From positions 1 through 64,000 of the forward strand of contig CAZYHZ010000005.1 in NCBI GenBank assembly GCA_964647625.1: DNA of 64,000 nt. The letters are read 5' to 3'. Shown here piece by piece: positions 57,803 through 64,000 of this stretch (its first letter is position 1; the number at the start of each line of letters is the position of its first letter). A program made the position numbers and the translations under genes. The DNA comes from DASRJG01 sp964647625. Its GTDB lineage: Bacteria; Acidobacteriota; Polarisedimenticolia; Polarisedimenticolales; DASRJG01. The notes beneath the pieces are model-generated. The model was not told where the DNA came from. It saw only the letters and a list, made by a program, of their open reading frames with translations, and did no database searches.

Positions 57803-58978
57803 TCACTCCATGATCACGGTCTCGAGGTACGAGGCCAGCCGCTGTGCATTCTTCTCGCGGAACTGCGGATACTCGGCGGCGAGATCGGAATCGAGCATGT
57901 GGATGAAGATGGCCTCGTCGAGGTATCCCGCTCGCTCGGCCCGCGACATCATCGACCAGAACGAGCCGGCTCCCTTGGTGCCGTCCGGCATCGTGCGCGC
58001 AGCCTCGAGGGCGCTTCTCACGGCCGCCCGCTCCACGGCGAGCGCGGATGTCGCGCCCTCCTGTGTCGCGCTCACGCTGGCTTTCGCGGCCTTGTAGGCG
58101 CCCCACGATGCGCCGTCCACGCTCTTCAGCTCGGTCTTCCGATTTCCATACACGCGATTCCACTTGCGGCCCATCGCGGTGGCATACGTGCGAAGCGCCG
58201 ACCAGCCCCCTTCGTAGACGGGGTCCGAGACCACGGTCAGGACCAGTTGATGGATCGCCGCCTCACCGTGGCTGAGCTGCAGCTCGGTGTCCGCGAGAAA
58301 TCGATGCGCCTCGCGGTTCCAGGGATCGACGGTCAGCGCCTTGAGGAACAGCTCCCGCGCCCGCTCGTAGTCCTCCTGGACGTAATGCGCGTCCGCGAGG
58401 TCGACCCACCACGACGCGGCCTCGGGGCACTCACCCGCGGCCTTCTGGTACTCGGCGGCCGCGGCGCCGTACTTGCGCGCCCCGTACAACGAATCGGCTC
58501 GCGTATGCACCTCGACCGCGGACTCGGGGCACATCACGGCCCGCGGCTCGAGGTAGGTCTCGCCGGCCAGGCGCGTCAGGCCGTCGCGCGCCATGCCCGC
58601 GACGAGCGAATCGGGATCGATGTCCGTGATGTGCTCGTAGTCGACCTGCGCGCGCGCCTTGAACTTGTCCTGGTCTTCGGGGACGACGATCCGAGACAGC
58701 GCCTCGAAGAAATGTCCGCGCTGAAGACGAATGTCGCTGTCGTTGGGATCGGCATCGACCGCGGCGTTGAACTTCGCGAGCGCGCCGGTGTAATCCTGCT
58801 CGCCGTGCCAGAGCGTCTTCGCTTCGCCGACGAGCTTCTGCGCATCGGGCCGCTCGAAGCTTTCGACGGCCGGGAGCGAGGTCGGAGGTTTGGATTTGAG
58901 AGTCGTTCGGGCGGCGGCTGCCGGTGTCGTGGCAAGCAGCAAACACAGGGCCGCAAGAGCCGGGAACGTGCGGCACAT
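57803..58978 (-). CDS. Exported TPR-repeat protein
   Basis: 391 aa from ATG 58978 (a GTG one codon earlier is an alternative). Signal peptide TFPALAALCLLLATTPAAAA. At least four TPR units follow: EAKTLWHGEQDYTGALAKFN, DSDIRLQRGHFFEALSRI, ADSLYGARKYGAAAAEYQKA, WVDLADAHYVQEDYERAREL. A further pair is near REAHRFLADTELQLSHGEAA. The C-terminal 120 residues are helical with DGTKGAGSFWSMMSRAERAG and end SYLETVIME, not TPR. Protein-protein scaffold outside the cytoplasm; partner unknown. A good sigma-70-type promoter lies 39-67 bp upstream. Confidence 0.8.
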   Translation of the reverse strand: MCRTFPALAALCLLLATTPAAAARTTLKSKPPTSLPAVESFERPDAQKLVGEAKTLWHGEQDYTGALAKFNAAVDADPNDSDIRLQRGHFFEALSRIVVPEDQDKFKARAQVDYEHITDIDPDSLVAGMARDGLTRLAGETYLEPRAVMCPESAVEVHTRADSLYGARKYGAAAAEYQKAAGECPEAASWWVDLADAHYVQEDYERARELFLKALTVDPWNREAHRFLADTELQLSHGEAAIHQLVLTVVSDPVYEGGWSALRTYATAMGRKWNRVYGNRKTELKSVDGASWGAYKAAKASVSATQEGATSALAVERAAVRSALEAARTMPDGTKGAGSFWSMMSRAERAGYLDEAIFIHMLDSDLAAEYPQFREKNAQRLASYLETVIME

Positions 58979-59016
58979 CACGGCGATCGACCTCGAGCTG
59001 TCCCCGACTGCGCGTG

Positions 59017-59045
59017 AAAGTACGGGGAAGGGACCAGGCCGTCAA
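59017..59045 (-). promoter_or_regulatory. Sigma-70-type promoter of the TPR-protein gene
   Basis: Minus strand TTGACG (59040-59045), 17-nt spacer, TACTTT (59017-59022). The -35 matches five of six consensus bases, the -10 matches at the TA and final T. Predicted start near 59010, giving a leader of about 30 nt. It is the best housekeeping-type promoter noticed in the window. Confidence 0.6.
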
Positions 59046-59125
59046 CGAGTTCCATGCGCGGCGCGTCGGTTACGAAATTGAACTTCGTGGTAGCCTCGCG
59101 CGTCCAACGGGGGGTGCCGAAACCG

Positions 59126-60361
59126 ATGCTCAAGACTCTGTTGAAGGTCGTCCTCGGTCTGATCGTCGTCATCGTTCTCCTGATCGGGGGCGCGCTGCTC
59201 TATCTGGGAACCCACGGCCTACCGCACTACCCGACCGGATCGGTCACGCTGAAGGTGGACGTCACCCCCGAGCGCGTCGAGCGCGGGCGCCATACGGTGC
59301 AGATGCTCTGCGCCGCATGTCATCTCAACAACGACACCGGGACGCTGGCCGGCAAGCGCCTCGTCGACGTGCCGGCTCAGTTCGGGACCGCGTACTCGGC
59401 GAACATCACGCACGATCCCGAGACGGGCATCGGCTCGTGGACCGACGGCGAGGTCCTCTATCTGCTTCGCACCGGGATCCGGCGGGATGGGCGCTACACG
59501 CCGCCCTGGATGGTCAAGCTGCCGCACATGGCCGACGAAGACCTCAAAGACGTCATCGCCTTCTTGCGCTCCGACGACCCTCTCGTGAAGGCGGCGAAGG
59601 TCAAGCAGCCGGACTCCAAGCCCAGCCTTCTGACCAAGGCGCTCGCTCACGTCGCTTTCAAGCCGCTTCCGTATCCGACGGCGCCGATCGTGGCGCCGGA
59701 TCCCGCGGACAAGGTCGCCTACGGCCGCTACCTCGTGCAGGGCCGCGCCGAATGCTTCCCGTGCCACTCGGCGGATTTCGCGAAGCTCGACGAGATGGTT
59801 CCCGAGCGCTCGGCCGGGTATCTCGGCGGCGGGAACGCAATGCCCGACATGAACGGACGCATCGTCAAGACGGCCAACATCACGCCCGACCCCGAAACCG
59901 GAATCGGCAAGTGGACCGAGGACGAGTTCGTCCGTCTGCTGCGGTCCGGCGTGCGTCCGGATTCCACCGTGATCGCGTACCCGATGGTTCCGTATCCCGA
60001 GCTCCGCGAAGACGAGGCGCGGGCGATCTTCGCGTATCTGCGCACGGTCCCTCCGATCAAGAACGCGGTGCCCCGCGCCGTCGCGACAGTCGTCGCGGGT
60101 GCGGACGCCGGACGCGCCTGTTACTACAAATATGGATGCAACAGCTGTCACGGCGACACCGGCCTCGGCTTGTACGACCTTCGCAAAGGGGCGGCCGAGT
60201 TCCCGACCGATGACGAGCTGATCGCGTACATCCGGCATCCCGAGATCAAGAAGCCGGGTGTGAAGATGCCGACGTGGGACGGCGTCATCGCCGAAGCCGA
60301 CTATCCCGCGTTGGCCGCGCACGTTCGGGCCTTGGGCGGAGCGGCGCCGAAGTCGCCATGA
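59126..60361 (+). CDS. Membrane-anchored triheme cytochrome c
   Basis: 411 aa from ATG 59126 (a GTG four codons earlier is possible). An uncleaved N-terminal helix (LLKVVLGLIVVIVLLIGGAL) anchors three cytochrome c domains with heme sites CAACH (62-66), CFPCH (210-214) and CNSCH (338-342). Repeated NITHDPETGIGSWTDGE / NITPDPETGIGKWTEDE motifs and Met-containing segments (RYTPPWM, VIAYPMVPY) supply sixth ligands. The layout matches cytochrome subunits of membrane alcohol or gluconate dehydrogenases, but no dehydrogenase subunit is nearby, so it probably accepts electrons from a partner encoded elsewhere or serves as a general periplasmic carrier. Confidence 0.9.
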   Translation: MLKTLLKVVLGLIVVIVLLIGGALLYLGTHGLPHYPTGSVTLKVDVTPERVERGRHTVQMLCAACHLNNDTGTLAGKRLVDVPAQFGTAYSANITHDPETGIGSWTDGEVLYLLRTGIRRDGRYTPPWMVKLPHMADEDLKDVIAFLRSDDPLVKAAKVKQPDSKPSLLTKALAHVAFKPLPYPTAPIVAPDPADKVAYGRYLVQGRAECFPCHSADFAKLDEMVPERSAGYLGGGNAMPDMNGRIVKTANITPDPETGIGKWTEDEFVRLLRSGVRPDSTVIAYPMVPYPELREDEARAIFAYLRTVPPIKNAVPRAVATVVAGADAGRACYYKYGCNSCHGDTGLGLYDLRKGAAEFPTDDELIAYIRHPEIKKPGVKMPTWDGVIAEADYPALAAHVRALGGAAPKSP

Positions 60362-60611
60362 TTCCCTGAGGGTTTTTCCCCGAGGCCGTAGGTGATCGAC
60401 CTCATGGCCGGCCCCGCTCGTTCGCCGCAATTTCTTCGCGCCCGGAACTACGAGCCTCGAATCGGAATTGCGGTGTTCGCGGTGCACGTCGTCCACCGGG
60501 AGGCGATCCCCGCCGACCGGTGCGCCGGCACTGCGAATGCCACCGATGCTCGAGCGATGTCGCCCCGGCATCGGTATCATCACCCGGGGCGTCTTCCTTA
60601 CAAGGTGATCC
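60362..60611. other. 250-bp gap between cytochrome and glycosyltransferase genes
   Basis: No gene is supported here on either strand. Contents seen: a 7-bp inverted repeat GCCCCGG / CCGGGGC (60562-60590, 15-nt loop) enclosing a TATCAT hexamer that could be a -10, and the AAGGTGA ribosome site just before the start at 60612. A CGGCAC...ATGC string at 60526-60540 has sigma-54-like spacing but a poor match. No intrinsic terminator with a real stem follows the cytochrome stop. Confidence 0.5.
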
Positions 60612-62528
60612 ATGCGAGCCTCGGCCCCGTCGACATCCGGACCGCGGCGACGTCAACCCTCGTTCGGCCGTGATCCGATGGGGCCGATCCCGCTTCTGAC
60701 CGTGTTCGCTCTTGCGGCCGCCTGGCGTCTCTTCTACCTCATGCGCGCACACGCGGCGGGTCTCACCGATCCCTCGAGCGTCGATGCACGGGCCTACTGG
60801 AGCTGGTCGGAGTACATCCTCCATCACGGATGGGCGCCGCCCGCTCCGTTTTTCTTGCCGCCCCTGTATCCGTACGCGCTCGCGGCGATCCGGTCGGTCG
60901 GGGCGAACGGCCTCATGGCCGTGCTCTCGGTGCAGGCGATCGTCGGAGCGGCGGCGGTGGTGCTGCTCGCGGCGGCGACCGGAAAGCTCGCCGGACGGAT
61001 CGCGGCGTACGCCGTCGGCGGACTGCTCGCGATCAACGCGCCCGCGACCTTCTTCGACGGCTTGATCCTATCCGAGTCGTTGCTGTTTCTCGCCGGCAGC
61101 GTGCTCGTTTGGTTCGTCGTGCGCACCGAGTGGCGCGGCGCGGACGCGAGGCGCGTCGCCGGCTACGGCGCTCTCGTCGGCATCCTCTCGCTCGGGCGTG
61201 CGAGCAACTCGGTGCTCCTCCTCCCCGGTCTCATTCTCGTGCAGGGGCATCCGCGCCCTTCGAATCGATGGCGCGTGGCCGCCGCCATGGTCGCGGCGTT
61301 CGCGCTGTGCGTCGTTCCGGCCCTGTTCGTGAACGTGCGCACGTCCGGCGAGCCGATTCCGTTGACGTACGACCTCGGGTTCAACCTGTACGTTGGTAAC
61401 AACGCCGCAGCCGACGGCGCGTGGGTCGACGTCACCGAAGGAACCTCCTTCGTCGCGCTCGCCGGAACGTCGCCGGTGACGGGCGGTGCACTGGACGGCC
61501 GCGCCTACGCGGCCTGGAAGGAGGGGGCGCGCCTGACGCCGGGGGAAAGCTCGGCCTACTGGACGCGGCGCGCCGTCCTGTTCCTGCTCGGGTCGCCGAA
61601 GGAAGTCGCGCGCCTGGCCTCGAGGAAGCTTCACCTGGTGTGGACCGCGGGATCGATCCCGCAGACCGAAAGCTTGACTGCGGCCGGGCGCCTCGCCGGC
61701 CCCGTCGGTCTGCCGGTTCTCGGGAGCTTCGGAGTCCTCGCCGTGCTGGGATTGACGGGGGCCACGCTCTGCGCGCGCCGGGGCTTCCCGCAGCGATGGC
61801 TCGCGTGGTCGCTCATCTGGTTGTCGGTCGCGATCGTGCCGTTCTTCGTGACCGACCGCATCCGGCACCCGCTCATCCCCGCGCTCGCCGTGTGTGCGGG
61901 TGTGGCCGTTTCCGAAGCGGTGCGCGTCGCGCGCGGCGGGACGGGGCGGGAGCGAGGCGGACTGATCCTGATCCTCGCGTGCGCCTTGGCGTTCGTGCTG
62001 ATCCCCATTCGACCGGCGAGCGCGAGCGGACGTCCAACGGCGGAGCTCGACTCGAACGACGCCGAGCACCTGAGCCGATTGCTCCACGAATACGAGCAAG
62101 CGGGCCGCGGCGCCGACGCGTCGCGGGTCCGCGCCCGGCTCGAGGCGGTGCCGGGCGGGCGTGGACTGCTTCTCTCGATCGACGGATCGGCGGCCGCCTC
62201 GCGTGGCGACCTCGACATCGCGGAGAGCCGCACCCGCGACGCGCTCGAGGCGTGGCCGGATCTTCCTTCGGCGTGGGAGGGGCTCGTGCGCATCCGGATT
62301 CGACAGGAGCGACTCGACGCCGCGGAACAGGCTCTCGTCGAAGGACGGATCGCAGGGATCGACCGCGCCTCGGCGGATGTCTACGACGCGTACCTGTCCG
62401 CCCGTCGAGGCGATGTCGCCGAGGCCCGCCGCCGGCTCGCACGGATGCCGAGCGACACGGCGCCCGGCGATCCGGTCGTGCGCGGGCTGCTAGACGATGC
62501 TCGGCGCGCGGTCGGGTGGCAGCCCTAG
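60612..62528 (+). CDS. GT39-like (GT-C) membrane glycosyltransferase with C-terminal TPR region
   Basis: 638 aa from ATG 60612 (AAGGTGA 4 nt upstream; ATG 60678 is an alternative). After helix LLTVFALAAAWRLFYLMRAH come the acidic loop SVDARAYWSWSEYILHHG and PPAPFFLPPLYPYALAAIRS, about 10 more helices, and a soluble helical tail from 440 (GRGLLLSIDGSAAASRGDLD, DLPSAWEGLVRIRIRQERLD) of TPR type. It is close to the protein encoded at 610-2748: both share FNLYVGNN, GGALDGRA and the same tail architecture, indicating duplication within the genome. Glycan substrate unknown. It ends overlapping the convergent cupredoxin gene by four bases. Confidence 0.8.
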   Translation: MRASAPSTSGPRRRQPSFGRDPMGPIPLLTVFALAAAWRLFYLMRAHAAGLTDPSSVDARAYWSWSEYILHHGWAPPAPFFLPPLYPYALAAIRSVGANGLMAVLSVQAIVGAAAVVLLAAATGKLAGRIAAYAVGGLLAINAPATFFDGLILSESLLFLAGSVLVWFVVRTEWRGADARRVAGYGALVGILSLGRASNSVLLLPGLILVQGHPRPSNRWRVAAAMVAAFALCVVPALFVNVRTSGEPIPLTYDLGFNLYVGNNAAADGAWVDVTEGTSFVALAGTSPVTGGALDGRAYAAWKEGARLTPGESSAYWTRRAVLFLLGSPKEVARLASRKLHLVWTAGSIPQTESLTAAGRLAGPVGLPVLGSFGVLAVLGLTGATLCARRGFPQRWLAWSLIWLSVAIVPFFVTDRIRHPLIPALAVCAGVAVSEAVRVARGGTGRERGGLILILACALAFVLIPIRPASASGRPTAELDSNDAEHLSRLLHEYEQAGRGADASRVRARLEAVPGGRGLLLSIDGSAAASRGDLDIAESRTRDALEAWPDLPSAWEGLVRIRIRQERLDAAEQALVEGRIAGIDRASADVYDAYLSARRGDVAEARRRLARMPSDTAPGDPVVRGLLDDARRAVGWQP

Positions 62529-63958
62529 GGGCAAGCCGTCAAATCTTGCGGACCCGCTATACACGTGGTGCTCCCGGGCGGGATCTCGTGATTCGCGGAG
62601 TCCTTCCCGTAGCTCCCCTCGGCGATCGCGGTCCGCGGGACGACGAGGTAGTACTGATTGCCCGCCGAGGGCGTGAACGTCGCCGTCGTTGCGGTCCCCG
62701 CGGGGCACACGAGCGACTTGTGATCGTAGGCGACGATCGGCAGCGAGCCTTCGTAGATCCCGTAGTCGGTTGCGGCGGAACTGCACGAGCCGCCCCACGA
62801 CGCGTTGAGATCGCCGCCCGCGGCTTTGTTCAAGGTCAGCGGCACGGCGGGGGATCGATCGGGCACCGATCCGGGGTTCGTCGGCGCGGCCTGTACGGTC
62901 ACGGTGCCCGTCATCCCGAACGTGCAATGGATTCGACAGTAGTAGGGGAACGATCCTGCGCTCGGGAACGTGTGATCGTAAGTGGCGCCGGTGTTCGAGG
63001 TCGCTGCAGTGGCGCAGCTCGTGTTCGACGGCGAGCAGAACAGGTTGTTCGCCGTGCAGGACGATCCGCTCGTCACGGTGTGGTTGATCCCATCCCACAC
63101 CCAATGGACCGTGTCGTTCGGCTGGATCGTCACCGTCGACGGCGAGAACGTGAAACCCGCTTGGGCGACCTGAACGGTGAACGTCGTGAACGGGTTGAGC
63201 ACTTCGCGCGCCTGCCACGAGGAGGCGGACGCTCGCGTCACGATCGCGAGGCGTGGCCGCGTTCCCTCGCCGATGACGGCGAGTGCGGGGCGTCCGTCGA
63301 CGCCTAGATGTCCGGATGTCACGAGCCGCGGTACGAAGCCGGCCGGCAGGGGCACGCCGACTCGTCCGGCGGCTCCGAGGGCCTCGAGCCTTCCCTCGCG
63401 CGTGATCCACGCGATGTCGCGAGCGGCATCGGCGAAATCCGCCGCGGCCGACCGGGCGTCGGCGAGCGAGCGCGCCGGAGCGTCCGTCCGGACCGAGTGC
63501 ACGGCCAGCGCGGCGACCACGTGCTCGCGCGCGTCGCCGACCAAGGCGGGAGGCTCCGCCGACATCATGTGATGCCCGGCGTGCATCTCGTGGGCATGCG
63601 GATCCGGCTCGACGAGATCGGAAGTGAAATCGGCCGCGCCCATCCCCTTCCAGAGGACGAGCGCGCCGTCGCCGCGCGTGACGACCATGTCGGTGACGCT
63701 GTCCCCATCGACGTCGCCCAATGCGAGTGACCGGATGTCGGGACCGGAAGCCAGATGCAGCCGCAAGTCGTAGCGTCCGTTCACGCCGGGGATGAACTCT
63801 CCGACCCCCGAGCCATCGGGAAGCCTGAATACGATCGTGTCGCGCGCGTCGTCGGTCAGCTTCAGCGCCGCCGCGCGCTCGGTCGCGCGCGCAGCCGTCC
63901 CCGCGAATGCCGCGGTCAGCAGTGAAGCGAGAACCAGGGGGGTAGTTTGAATTCGCAT
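62525..63958 (-). CDS. Secreted FG-GAP/cupredoxin protein with His/Met-rich segment
   Basis: 477 aa, GAGGTGATTCG before the ATG. Signal peptide TPLVLASLLTAAFAGTAARA. An FG-GAP-like propeller repeat (SLALGDVDGDSVTDMVVTRG) is followed near 120-135 by PHAHEMHAGHHMM, a His/Met cluster that could bind copper. Residues about 265-360 are a plastocyanin-like domain: FTFSPSTVTIQPNDTVHWVW, ligand His in INHTVTSG, and the Cys-His-Met set in YYCRIHCTFGMTG. The C-terminal 100 residues are an EGSYG-type module (LTLNKAAGGDLNASWGGSC, YYLVVPRTAIAEGSYGKDS) ending LTACP. Extracellular copper binding or electron transfer is inferred from the ligands; which process it serves is unknown. The upstream 42 bp to the window end show only the ribosome site. 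Confidence 0.85.
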   Translation of the reverse strand: MRIQTTPLVLASLLTAAFAGTAARATERAAALKLTDDARDTIVFRLPDGSGVGEFIPGVNGRYDLRLHLASGPDIRSLALGDVDGDSVTDMVVTRGDGALVLWKGMGAADFTSDLVEPDPHAHEMHAGHHMMSAEPPALVGDAREHVVAALAVHSVRTDAPARSLADARSAAADFADAARDIAWITREGRLEALGAAGRVGVPLPAGFVPRLVTSGHLGVDGRPALAVIGEGTRPRLAIVTRASASSWQAREVLNPFTTFTVQVAQAGFTFSPSTVTIQPNDTVHWVWDGINHTVTSGSSCTANNLFCSPSNTSCATAATSNTGATYDHTFPSAGSFPYYCRIHCTFGMTGTVTVQAAPTNPGSVPDRSPAVPLTLNKAAGGDLNASWGGSCSSAATDYGIYEGSLPIVAYDHKSLVCPAGTATTATFTPSAGNQYYLVVPRTAIAEGSYGKDSANHEIPPGSTTCIAGPQDLTACP

Positions 63959-64000
63959 CGAATCACCTCATGCACCGATCCTTCGAAAATACGCGAACCC

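Noticed and set aside
60526..60540. CGGCACTGCGAATGC as a sigma-54 promoter for the third GT39 gene
   Set aside because: Spacing fits but T is missing in the -24 box and the site is over 70 bp from the start; too weak to list.
1..64000. tRNA, rRNA, CRISPR arrays, insertion sequences, phage or conjugation genes
   Set aside because: No cloverleaf, repeat-spacer array, transposase or integrase motif was seen on either strand by eye; short RNAs could still be missed.

Overview
The window is a gene-dense, high-GC stretch of bacterial chromosome with short intergenic gaps, many GTG/TTG starts and frequent ATGA/GTGA stop-start overlaps. The gene content points to an Acidobacteriota-like (or similar deep-branching soil or sediment) diderm. 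Pointers are two Hanks-type Ser/Thr kinases fused to TolB-like propellers, an outer-membrane beta-barrel, many signal-peptide proteins with low-complexity or repeat domains, and a cysteine-ended C-terminal module (FWYL..RG / EGSYG..S types) that I associate with that group. The phylum call is inference. No tRNA, rRNA, CRISPR array, transposase or phage gene was found.

Layout. 0-12 kb (minus strand): SPFH protein, GT39-like glycosyltransferase with TPRs, a large secreted Asp-box (sialidase-like) protein, a Spy/CpxP-like protein and two tandem kinases. 12-13.7 kb: a DoxX-like/SRPBCC gene overlapping a DUF4166 gene, with base composition unlike the neighbours. 13.7-14 kb: the 3' remnant of a secreted-protein gene. 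14-18 kb: a three-domain LplT-PlsC-Aas fusion for lysophospholipid uptake and re-acylation, followed by a PAP2/sphingomyelin-synthase-like phosphatase. 18-21.2 kb: an ECF sigma factor and anti-sigma factor, with a serine hydrolase behind them. 21.3-27 kb: subtilase, beta-barrel, a small secreted protein with its own terminator, a DUF6635-like membrane protein and a secreted aspartyl protease with PDZ domain. 27-32.2 kb: a sigma-54 island, in which a GAF-GAF-AAA-Fis activator sits among three genes (secreted 476 aa, STAS, secreted 128 aa) that each have a -24/-12 promoter. 32.2-40.5 kb: secreted protein, Tat-exported HisC-like aminotransferase, GT-C glycosyltransferase, and two overlapping DUF3857/transglutaminase proteins, one apparently without catalytic residues.

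40.5-64 kb: membrane glycosyltransferase-like protein, OsmC, DUF4242, a FAD oxidoreductase translationally coupled to a 4-hydroxy-2-oxoglutarate-aldolase-like enzyme, a second GT39/TPR protein, a glucose-6-phosphate dehydrogenase carrying a C-terminal cyclic-nucleotide-binding domain, a four-gene sugar operon (binding lipoprotein, RbsA-type ATPase, RbsC-type permease, exported GH38 alpha-mannosidase), VOC protein, small membrane and secreted proteins, a crystallin/glycine-zipper protein, a TPR lipoprotein-like exported protein, a triheme cytochrome c, a third GT39/TPR protein and a cupredoxin-containing secreted protein.

The strongest leads are the G6PD-CNB fusion, the self-contained sigma-54 island, and the lipid-recycling fusion beside a sphingomyelin-synthase-like enzyme. 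All identifications are from reading motifs; no database search was possible.
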